From Planctomycetia bacterium (GTDB taxonomy: Bacteria; Planctomycetota; Planctomycetia; Pirellulales; JACPPG01): a DNA stretch of 64,000 nucleotides. Where the stretch lies: contig JACPPG010000002.1 in assembly GCA_016191115.1 (NCBI GenBank), forward strand, positions 61,381 through 125,380, written 5' to 3'. The notes below the pieces were generated by a model. It ran no database searches. It saw nothing but the letters and a program-made list of their open reading frames with translations, and was not told where the DNA came from. Below are positions 46,894 to 54,210 of the stretch, piece after piece (within the stretch, counting starts at the first letter, position 1; every line of letters begins with the position of its first letter). The translations under genes were made by a program, and so were the position numbers.

Positions 46894-48549
46894 ATGGCGC
46901 CCCGTTATCGAGAATTGCTTGATTCGCTACGGCGCGAGTTCCCGCAGCCGGTCTCCGACCCGGTGCACGACGCCTATGTGGCGTTCTCGGTGCTGCGGGC
47001 GCTGGATCGCGTCGACGCTTTGAAATCGGCGGCGCCGATCCTGGGCTCGCCGGTCGAGCCCGATTTCGCCGCGGCGCTGGCGTCCCGCGTCGCCGGCCAG
47101 GGGGAACCGCTCGAACGCGTCATATCCGAATTGGTGAAGCACCTGGAAGGGATGTTCATCTGGGGGCATCCGCGGAGCCAGGTGAACGTCATCTCGCACC
47201 CGTCGATTGCCAGCATCATCGGCGTGCTCCTGGCATCGATGTACAACCCGAACCTGGTGGGCGATGAGAGCGGGCGCGGCTTCTCGGCGGCCGAGGTGCG
47301 CGCCACGGCGATGGCCGCCGAGCTGGTGGGCTACGATCCGGCGAAGGCCGGCGGCGTGTTCACCTTCGGCGGCACCGGCGGCATGCTCTATGGCGTGAAG
47401 GTGGGGCTGGAAAAGGCCGTGCCCGGCTGCCTGGCGAACGGCCTGACGCGGCCGGCCGTGGTGCTGGCCAGCGCCCACAGCCACGCCTGTGCCCTGAACG
47501 TCGCCGGCTGGCTGGGAATCGGGCAGGCCAATCTGCTCTTGGTGCCCACGCACGAGGACAATGCGATCGAGCTGCCGCGCCTGGCCGACGCCGCCCGGCG
47601 GGCACTGACAGAAGGCAAACGCATCGCCGCGATCGTGGCCACGATGGGCTCAACCGACGCCTTTGGAATCGACGACCTGCGGGCCATCCACGCCCTGCGC
47701 GATTCGTTGGTCCGCGAGTTCTCGCTCGACTACCAGCCGCACATCCATGCCGACGCCGTTATCGGCTGGGCCTGGACTGCTTTCAACGACTACGATTTTC
47801 TCGCCAATCCGATGGGCTTCCGCGGGCGGACGGTCCGCGCCCTGGCCAAGGCGGATCACCGCATGCGGCACCTGGGGCTGGCCGATTCGGTGGGCATCGA
47901 CTTCCACAAGACGGGCTTCGCGCCCTACATCTCGTCGCTGGTGCTGGTGCGCGACCACGAAGACCTGCGCTTCATCTATCGACCGCGGGAGTCGGTGCCG
48001 TATCTCTTCCAGTCGGGCGTCCATCACCCGGGTCTGTTCACATTGGAAACGAGCCGCAGCGCCACCGGGCCCATGGCGGCGCTGGCGAACCTGCTGCTCC
48101 TGGGGCGCGAAGGCTTGCAAGCCCTGCTGGGGCACATCGTGGAGATGGCCGAGGCGCTGCGCGAGGCCCTCGAAGCGCACCCCGACCTGACCGTGCTCAA
48201 CGGCGACAACGTCGGGCCCGTGACCTTGTTCCGCGTCTATCCGCCGGGGAACGACACGTTCACGATCAAGGACCGCGAGCGGACCGACGCGGGCTTTCAA
48301 GAGCAACTGCTGGCGTTCAACCGGTACAATCGCCGCGTCTTCGAGCTGGTCCACGCCGAGGCGCTGGCCGGCCGGGGCGTCGTCATCTCGATGACCGACT
48401 GCTACCGCGAGAGCGACCACGGCACGCCGATCGCCGCCCTGAAGTCGTACGTCCTGTCGCCGTTCACTGACGAGAACCGCATGGCCGACGTGATCACGCA
48501 CGTCCTGGCCGCGCGGGACAAAGTGGACGCCGAGGATGCGGCCGACTAG
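46894..48549 (+). CDS. Group II PLP-dependent amino-acid decarboxylase
   Basis: A 551-residue protein of the glutamate/aromatic-amino-acid decarboxylase fold. The PLP lysine is in GIDFHKTGF (K339), and the substrate-side residues include FGGTGGMLYGVK and HIHADAVIGWAW. The last 150 residues form the small domain (NGDNVGPVTLFRVYPPG). Substrate specificity cannot be read. It diverges from the epimerase and is convergent with the lyase gene. Confidence 0.85.
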   Translation: MAPRYRELLDSLRREFPQPVSDPVHDAYVAFSVLRALDRVDALKSAAPILGSPVEPDFAAALASRVAGQGEPLERVISELVKHLEGMFIWGHPRSQVNVISHPSIASIIGVLLASMYNPNLVGDESGRGFSAAEVRATAMAAELVGYDPAKAGGVFTFGGTGGMLYGVKVGLEKAVPGCLANGLTRPAVVLASAHSHACALNVAGWLGIGQANLLLVPTHEDNAIELPRLADAARRALTEGKRIAAIVATMGSTDAFGIDDLRAIHALRDSLVREFSLDYQPHIHADAVIGWAWTAFNDYDFLANPMGFRGRTVRALAKADHRMRHLGLADSVGIDFHKTGFAPYISSLVLVRDHEDLRFIYRPRESVPYLFQSGVHHPGLFTLETSRSATGPMAALANLLLLGREGLQALLGHIVEMAEALREALEAHPDLTVLNGDNVGPVTLFRVYPPGNDTFTIKDRERTDAGFQEQLLAFNRYNRRVFELVHAEALAGRGVVISMTDCYRESDHGTPIAALKSYVLSPFTDENRMADVITHVLAARDKVDAEDAAD

Positions 48550-49538
48550 CGCGACGCGGGCACCACGCGTCCGGCGGTAGGCGTCGCCGGTGTGTGGCCG
48601 CTTCGATTCGCTCGGCCGGCCGGCGTCCTCGCGCAATAATCGTCGAAGCCCAGCCGCGTGAGTTGTGCGTCCAGCTCGGTTGCCTGCTCGCGCGAGAGCG
48701 GTTTGAGCGGTGGGCGGACAGGGCCGCAATCGATCCCCAGCCGCGCCATCACCGCCTTCCCGGCCGCGAACATCGAGCTGCCGAAGCGGGCCAGCATCCG
48801 CACCAGCTCCACGGCGCGCATCTGCTCGTTGCGGGCCGTTTCCATGTCGCCCGTGTCGAAGGCCTGGATGACTCGGTGGTACAACGGCGCCATGAAGTTG
48901 TACGTGCTGCCGACCGCGCCGCGGGCCCCCAGCGCCAGTGCCGCCAAGAGCACCTCGTCCTTGCCGAAGAGGATTTCGAACCGGCCGTCGTCCATCGCCA
49001 GGCAGGCCGACAGATCGACGAAATCCTCGTGGCTGAACTTCAGTCCCGCGAGCGTGGGAATGCGCTCGGTCGCGACCTTCAAGAATCCGGCCATCGGCAT
49101 CGCCACTCCCGTCATGATCGGGATGTGATAGTAGTAGAACGGCAGCGATGGGGCGGCCGCGGCGATGGCCGCGCAGAAATCCGCCAGCGCCTCGGCGTCG
49201 GCCGGCTTGGCGAAGCAAGGGGCCATGGCGGCGATCGCGACCGCGCCCGAGCGCGCCGCATGCTCGGCCAATAGCACGCCATCGCGCTGGCACGTGTGGC
49301 CGACGTGAACGACGACGTCGAACCGGCCGGCGGCCGCGGCGATCCACGCCTCGGCCAACTGCATCCGCTCCACCAGCGACAGCGACATGCTCTCGCCGGT
49401 CGTGCCGCAGATGAATGCGCCGCTCAAGGAATTGTCGGCCAACAGGTCCGCCTGGTCCGCGACCGTCGAAAGTCGCAGATCGCCGTTCTCGGCAAAAGGG
49501 GTGTACGGCGCGGCGATCAGACGCATGGGTCGCTTCAT
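48546..49538 (-). CDS. N-acetylneuraminate-lyase-like aldolase (DapA superfamily)
   Basis: A 330-residue class I aldolase. The Schiff-base lysine is Lys167 (GLKFSHED). Tyr137 in FYYYHIP matches the YxYHIP motif of N-acetylneuraminate lyase, and GTTGES lies at residues 45-50. This motif makes a sialate-type or related sugar acid a better guess than dihydrodipicolinate. The C-terminus is about 30 residues longer than usual and rich in Ala/Thr/Pro. The ATG at 49538 is used because the upstream frame is non-coding. It shares 3' overlap (4 bp) with the decarboxylase gene. Confidence 0.8.
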   Translation of the reverse strand: MKRPMRLIAAPYTPFAENGDLRLSTVADQADLLADNSLSGAFICGTTGESMSLSLVERMQLAEAWIAAAAGRFDVVVHVGHTCQRDGVLLAEHAARSGAVAIAAMAPCFAKPADAEALADFCAAIAAAAPSLPFYYYHIPIMTGVAMPMAGFLKVATERIPTLAGLKFSHEDFVDLSACLAMDDGRFEILFGKDEVLLAALALGARGAVGSTYNFMAPLYHRVIQAFDTGDMETARNEQMRAVELVRMLARFGSSMFAAGKAVMARLGIDCGPVRPPLKPLSREQATELDAQLTRLGFDDYCARTPAGRANRSGHTPATPTAGRVVPASR

Positions 49539-49607
49539 AGTGCAGTGGTTGGTGGTAAGTAGTCGGTGGACAGAAAAGGTGCCGATCGGATGAGGAACCA
49601 GCAACGG

Positions 49608-49943
49608 TTATTGCGGCGCGAGCAGCTTGGCGAGCGCCTCCATGCCGGTCATGCCGGGCTCGATACCCATCTTCCGCGCCGGCTCGCTGACTTCCACGAT
49701 CTTCGCCTGATACAGGTCCTCCGGTTCGCACAACGGTTTGGCGGGGGTGCCGCGGGCAATGGCCACGGCCATGCCGAACTCGCCGGCGATGGCCACGTCG
49801 TAGATGCCGCACCCGACCATGCCGCGGCTGGTGTGGATCGCGCAGTACTGTCCGCCCGGCCAACGATAGCTGGCCCCCAGCGCCTGGCCGTGGGGCGTGT
49901 CGAGCACCTGGTTGCGTGCCTCGGGCAGTGTGGCGGTGGTCAT
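49608..49943 (-). CDS. DUF1805-family protein
   Basis: A 112-residue cytosolic protein of the YunC-like DUF1805 family, of unknown function. Conserved stretches are YCAIHTSRGMVGCGIYDVAI and PGMTGMEALAKLL. It lies 70 bp upstream of the lyase gene on the same strand and may be co-transcribed. The start at 49943 has GGAGGA before it. No catalytic residue is evident. Confidence 0.8.
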   Translation of the reverse strand: MTTATLPEARNQVLDTPHGQALGASYRWPGGQYCAIHTSRGMVGCGIYDVAIAGEFGMAVAIARGTPAKPLCEPEDLYQAKIVEVSEPARKMGIEPGMTGMEALAKLLAPQ

Positions 49944-50161
49944 GGCTCGCGTCCTCCAGGAGTTCGTGTGCCCGCGCGGGGCGGCAACATCCTTCGTAGC
50001 CTGGCGCGCGCGGAAATTCAAGCGGACGAGGGCATTTCAGCACATAAGCCCGACGCCCAAGTCGCGCGAGTGAGGGACCTTGGCAAGAGACAATAAGATC
50101 GCCGCGCGGCGCCTCCCTCGCTGGCGCTTCGGGCTGGTGTGATCGCCCTGCGGCACAATCG

Positions 50162-51442
50162 CTATTTTCTGCGCAGACGGCGGATTGCTCCGCCACATCC
50201 GCCGAGCGCTGCCGCCGCGATTGCCAGGACGATGCCGCTCGGCTCGGGCACGGCTGCCGTCGTGCCGGCGCCGCTGCCGGGCGTTTGCAGCCAGTTGGCG
50301 GCGATCGCCTGCACGTCGGAAATGTCCACGAAGCCGTCGAAGTTCGCGTCGCCAATATGGGTGTTCGTCAAGTAATGGGCGGCGACGGCCTGCACGTCCG
50401 AGATGTCGACGATACCGTCGGCGTTGCCGTCGCCGGGGAGGGCGTAGTTGGTGATGTAGCTGTTGAGCGAGCCGAGCTGGCCGGCGACCGTGTCGATGCC
50501 TCCGTAGGCGAGACCGCGATGGGCGAGAATCTCGGCCTCGGTAAAAATCGGCGCCCCCGCGGCGTAGCCCACGTTGAGCCCCGTCATGAACATGTTGCTC
50601 AAGAGCCCTTGCAAAGTCGTATTGGGGTGTACGCCGTCGTGCACCACCGCGGCCGTGGGGTTAGTGCCGGTGCTTGTGTCGGATTGCAAGAGTTGGATGT
50701 CGACGTTGCCGATCTTGAAGATCGTGTTCTGATTGAAGTTGTCGCCGAAGATCTTCTCGGCGGCGCCGAACAGGTCAACGTACGGGATGCTGTCCGCCTT
50801 GGCCAGGCCGGTAAGCTGCACGTTCAACTGCCGGATGGCGGTGGTGACGCGCTCGCGCTGCGTGGCGTTGGTGGCCGCCCGCACGTTGGGAAGCACGTCG
50901 TAGTCGGGCGAGCTCACGAGCACCGTCTTCACGCCGGTGGGCAGCACGGTGTTGAGCGCCGTGGCGACGTTGTTCGCTACGCCGCTCACGTAGCTGTCGA
51001 TCTGCGCCTGGCTCCACACGCCGTTATAGATATTCGCGTACGCGGTGCTCGACGTGGGATTGAAGTCGTTGGCGCCGATCAACAGCACGGCATAGTCGAT
51101 CCCCTTGGTCGGCACCTGGCCGGCCAGGCTCGTGTGCTGGCCGTGCGACAGGAGCGTCGCCGAGGTGTCGCCGGCGCGGGCCCAGTTGTACTCGTAGCCC
51201 GTGCGGCGCGGCTCGCCCCAGGTGCCGCCGGGCTGGCCGGCGGCGGCGGCCGTGGGCCCGACGTTGACGCCGCCGTAGATCGCGAGTTGCTGGACCCAGT
51301 TCTTGGCGTACGCGCCGTAGCTCGCCTCGGCGTATTCGTCGCTCAGGCTATCGCCCAAAACGCCCAGCTCGAAGGCCGGCGCCGTCTGAGCCAGGAATAG
51401 GGCGGTCAACGTTGCCAACGTGGCGGCAGATGCAAGTCGCAT
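50162..51442 (-). CDS. Secreted SGNH/GDSL esterase with dockerin repeats and PEP-CTERM tail
   Basis: A 426-residue exported protein. The signal peptide is MRLASAATLATLTALFLAQT. The hydrolase block has the nucleophile Ser32 in GVLGDSLSDEY, IGANDF and the catalytic DxxH in DGVHPN. Two dockerin-type calcium loops follow (GDGNADGIVDISDVQAVAAH and GDANFDGFVDISDVQAIAAN). The end is a PEP-CTERM sorting signal: VPEP, a hydrophobic stretch and RRLRRK. An esterase or lipase attached to the surface is likely. The ATG at 51442 has a GGGGGGA site. Confidence 0.9.
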   Translation of the reverse strand: MRLASAATLATLTALFLAQTAPAFELGVLGDSLSDEYAEASYGAYAKNWVQQLAIYGGVNVGPTAAAAGQPGGTWGEPRRTGYEYNWARAGDTSATLLSHGQHTSLAGQVPTKGIDYAVLLIGANDFNPTSSTAYANIYNGVWSQAQIDSYVSGVANNVATALNTVLPTGVKTVLVSSPDYDVLPNVRAATNATQRERVTTAIRQLNVQLTGLAKADSIPYVDLFGAAEKIFGDNFNQNTIFKIGNVDIQLLQSDTSTGTNPTAAVVHDGVHPNTTLQGLLSNMFMTGLNVGYAAGAPIFTEAEILAHRGLAYGGIDTVAGQLGSLNSYITNYALPGDGNADGIVDISDVQAVAAHYLTNTHIGDANFDGFVDISDVQAIAANWLQTPGSGAGTTAAVPEPSGIVLAIAAAALGGCGGAIRRLRRK

Positions 51443-51546
51443 GTTCTATCCCCCCAACCCGAAGTGAGGTTCATCCCAGAATCTGGCCGCGCTGGCCGTA
51501 GTTTGGGCGCCGGTTGCTTCGCTGTCAACAAAACGGCCGGGGGCAG

Positions 51547-51703
51547 CAGGGCCATCCTGTCTTTCAAAATGGCGAGGCGGGAAAATGGGACTGGCTCCGA
51601 GCATGAACAGCGCAAGCCCTTTCAGACCAACGTTTCGTCTCGGTGCCTGTCCCACTTTCCCGCCGGTGCGCCGCCGGCAAGCTTGAATCTGTGAACGGCC
51701 CCG
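51547..51703 (-). repeat. Type I 157-bp palindromic repeat, copy E
   Basis: A full-length inverted copy except for one base in the last heptamer (GGCCCCG for GGCCCTG). The type II repeat begins directly after it. Confidence 0.9.
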
Positions 51704-51827
51704 CCGGAGAACTGCAAAGTCCTGGGTCTGGCTCATTTTGTCGGCACATGCGGTTCTCAATTCTTCCGAAGGACCTTCGGCCGAAAAATGTGCCTGACCC
51801 CCTCTCCCACGCTTTGCATTTCTCCTG
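51704..51827 (-). repeat. Type II 125-bp palindromic repeat, copy 2
   Basis: Matches copy 1 (7087-7211) in reverse. CCGGAGAACTGCAAAG at 51704 and CTTTGCATTTCTCCTG at 51812-51827 are the ends, with a few changes. The core GGTCTGGCTCATTTTG and ATGTGCCTGACCCCC is kept. Confidence 0.8.
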
Positions 51828-52037
51828 GGGCCGGGGGCAGCGTTAGATACTCGTCGGGTAATCGAGGTCACGCAACATTGGCCCCAGCCGGTGGCGTACT
51901 AACAGACAAACTATTTGACCACGCACGTCAGCCCGTCCACAATGGCTCGCTAGCCAAAGGCTGATCCGCGCCCTGGGGGCGTCGTGCCCGGCGGAGGCCG
52001 CTTCCTAGCATCCCGCGTTTCGCAAGGAGTCCGACCC
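51828..52037. other. Intergenic remainder before the alpha/beta hydrolase
   Basis: No gene is supported in these bases. A presumed promoter for the next gene lies here but cannot be placed with confidence. Confidence 0.3.
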
Positions 52038-52949
52038 GTGAAGCGATTTGTCTCTGCCAGTGCGCTTGGGCTTGTCGCCCTGATCCTGACCACTGCCGTG
52101 AGCGGCGAAGCGCCGTACGTCCAGCGTCAGGACGTGGTCTTTGCCGAGAGCGACGGCGTCGGCGTGTTGATGGACATCTTCACGCCGACCGGGAAGGCGA
52201 ACGGTCTGGGCGTCGTCGACGTGGCCAGCGGCGCCTGGTTTTCGGACCGCGGCAAGATCAACGATCACAAGCGAGCGCAGATGTACGACATCTTTTGCGG
52301 CCGCGGCTACACGGTGTTCGCCGTGCGGCCCGGCTCGCGCAGCCGCTTTACGGCTCCGGAGATGCTGTCGCATCTCAAACAGGGCATTCGCTGGGTGAAG
52401 GCGCACAACGCCGACTACAGTATCGATCCCGAACGGCTCGGCCTGACTGGCGCCTCGGCGGGCGGGCATCTGGCGAGCCTCGCCGCGGTCACCGCCGAAG
52501 ACGGCCGTCCGGACGACAAGAATCCGCTCAACCGCACAAACACGCGCGTCAAGGCCGTGGCCGTCTTCTTCCCGCCGACCGACTTCACGAACTGGGACGG
52601 TCGCAAGATCGAGCCGGGGGGCGAGGGCCGCATCGCCGGAACGATCGGCAACCTGCTCTTCGCCGGCGGCATCAACAAGCAATCGAGCGAGGAGGTCTTC
52701 GAGCAGATCAAGAAGATCTCGCCGGCGCTTCAGGTCACGAGTCAGGCGCCGCCGTTCTTGATCTATCACGGCGACGCCGATCCCCTGGTGCCGCTACAGC
52801 AGTCGCAAGTCCTCATCGAGGCCCTCAAGAAGCAGGGCGTGCCGGCCGAATTGATCGTCAAGCCGGGCGGCGGCCACCCGTGGCCCACGATTCACGAGGA
52901 AGTCGCCAAAGTGGCCGACTGGTTCGACGGACAGTTGCCGGCGAAGTAA
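52038..52949 (+). CDS. Exported alpha/beta hydrolase
   Basis: A 303-residue esterase/lipase-type protein with a signal peptide (LGLVALILTTAVSGEA). The nucleophile Ser140 is in GLTGASAGGHLAS. The acid is probably in GDADPLVP, and the catalytic His is in GGGHPWPT. These are the triad positions of the BD-FAE and esterase-like family. Probable substrates are plant or algal ester bonds, unproven. A GTG start at 52038 is chosen because AAGGAG lies before it; an ATG far upstream is part of spacer sequence. Confidence 0.85.
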   Translation: MKRFVSASALGLVALILTTAVSGEAPYVQRQDVVFAESDGVGVLMDIFTPTGKANGLGVVDVASGAWFSDRGKINDHKRAQMYDIFCGRGYTVFAVRPGSRSRFTAPEMLSHLKQGIRWVKAHNADYSIDPERLGLTGASAGGHLASLAAVTAEDGRPDDKNPLNRTNTRVKAVAVFFPPTDFTNWDGRKIEPGGEGRIAGTIGNLLFAGGINKQSSEEVFEQIKKISPALQVTSQAPPFLIYHGDADPLVPLQQSQVLIEALKKQGVPAELIVKPGGGHPWPTIHEEVAKVADWFDGQLPAK

Positions 52950-53100
52950 GGACGCCCGTCGTCACAGTGTGCCACTGGCCTGGATGGCCGACATCTCGGA
53001 CGTACAGTTCGTGGCCGCAAGTAGGACAGGCGCGGCCCCGTTTACGGTGACGGAGCCGGCCGGCATTGATCGAAGAGCGATTTCGACCTAGGATTTAGCT

Positions 53101-53604
53101 ATGGGAGCCAAGCGGCTGAACCTGGGTTTACGGTTGATTTTGTCGGCCGCGCTGGCAATGGGAGCGCTTGTGCCTCCCGCCTTTCGCCATTCGCACGCGG
53201 GGGGCGCCAAGCCACATCATCATGGGCGGCACGTGGTGAGCCGTTGCCACGACGACGATTGCCATCACCACCACGGACCTGTTCCTTCGCACGGGCCGGA
53301 ACTAGCCGCCGCAGCGGACCATTGGCATCTCGTGCTCTTGGGCTGGACTCCTTCGTTGCCGGTCTCTGCCGATTCGGAGCAGCCGGCCCGCGCGGGGCGC
53401 AACCTGTTTGTGCCGTCGGTCCAAGCGACGGCGGATCAGGGGGATGGGCCAGCGAATCCGCTGGCAACCGTGGGGATTTTTGTCACAGCCCGCGCCGAAC
53501 GATCGGTCGTCGATGCGGCGGCGTTCCGCGCGTCGACGATGGGCCCGCGCGCCAGTCTGTGTGACACTGCGCGCCATGAGCGCTCCGGCGTGCAATTGGC
53601 CTGA
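53101..53604 (+). CDS. Histidine-rich exported protein
   Basis: A 167-residue protein with an N-terminal hydrophobic signal (LILSAALAMGALVPPAF). A histidine cluster follows near residues 30-60 (HSHAGG, PHHHGRH, CHDDDCHHHHG), suggesting binding of a transition metal. The rest is low in complexity. It lies just before the RND efflux genes, so it probably delivers or buffers the metal exported by them. The family is unknown. Confidence 0.65.
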   Translation: MGAKRLNLGLRLILSAALAMGALVPPAFRHSHAGGAKPHHHGRHVVSRCHDDDCHHHHGPVPSHGPELAAAADHWHLVLLGWTPSLPVSADSEQPARAGRNLFVPSVQATADQGDGPANPLATVGIFVTARAERSVVDAAAFRASTMGPRASLCDTARHERSGVQLA

Positions 53605-53702
53605 CGCTTCTTCCGCGCGGCGCTAGTTCTTTGCCGCGCCCCCGGTCGTTCCGAGACCGCTACTGCGCTTTCGCTGGCGCAGAGGATCCAAAAGAGGATG
53701 TC

Positions 53703-54185
53703 ATGCGAGTTATGCTTGCGACCGCGTTTTCCATCGTTGTAGCGACGGGCTGCGGTTCCCATACCCAGCCACCGTCAGCGACCAATGGGGCGGCTGACGC
53801 GGCGAGTGTCGACCCCGACGACGTGGCGATCACGGAAGCCGACGTCGACATGCCGGCGAATTACGCCGCCGCGATCCCGCGGATCGCGGCCTATCGCGAC
53901 ACGATTCGCGCGGCGGTCGAGGCGGGCACGCCCGCCAAGGCCCATCGTGCCTTGGACGAATCGGACATCGTGCTGGGCAAGTTGATGCTGATCGCGCGCG
54001 ATAGCGGCGTTCCCCGCGAGCAATGGGAGACGGTCAACGTCACGGCCCGCGAACTGCGCGACTTGTTCCACGACGTGCACGCGGCGATCGACGCCAAGCG
54101 AACGCCCGACTACGCGTCCGTGGCCACGCCGATCGACGAGGCAATCAAGCGGCTCGCCGCGGTCGAATCGCCTGCGCGCAACTGA
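53703..54185 (+). CDS. Small exported lipoprotein in the efflux operon
   Basis: A 160-residue protein with a lipoprotein signal ending VVATGC, so the cysteine should be lipidated. The mature part is helical and acidic (YRDTIRAAVEAGTPAKAHRA; TARELRDLFHDVHAAID). It could be a small adaptor or metal chaperone. It starts about 100 bp after the His-rich gene and ends 25 bp before the adaptor gene. No family is recognised. Confidence 0.7.
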   Translation: MRVMLATAFSIVVATGCGSHTQPPSATNGAADAASVDPDDVAITEADVDMPANYAAAIPRIAAYRDTIRAAVEAGTPAKAHRALDESDIVLGKLMLIARDSGVPREQWETVNVTARELRDLFHDVHAAIDAKRTPDYASVATPIDEAIKRLAAVESPARN

Positions 54186-54210
54186 TGGCCTAGATCCCTG
54201 GAGCACCAAG

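Noticed and set aside
47650..50355. A 901-codon open frame on the minus strand spanning the decarboxylase, lyase and DUF1805 genes
   Set aside because: It is antisense or out of frame to three genes with clear motifs and has the Arg/Gly/Pro-rich composition of high-GC shadow frames.
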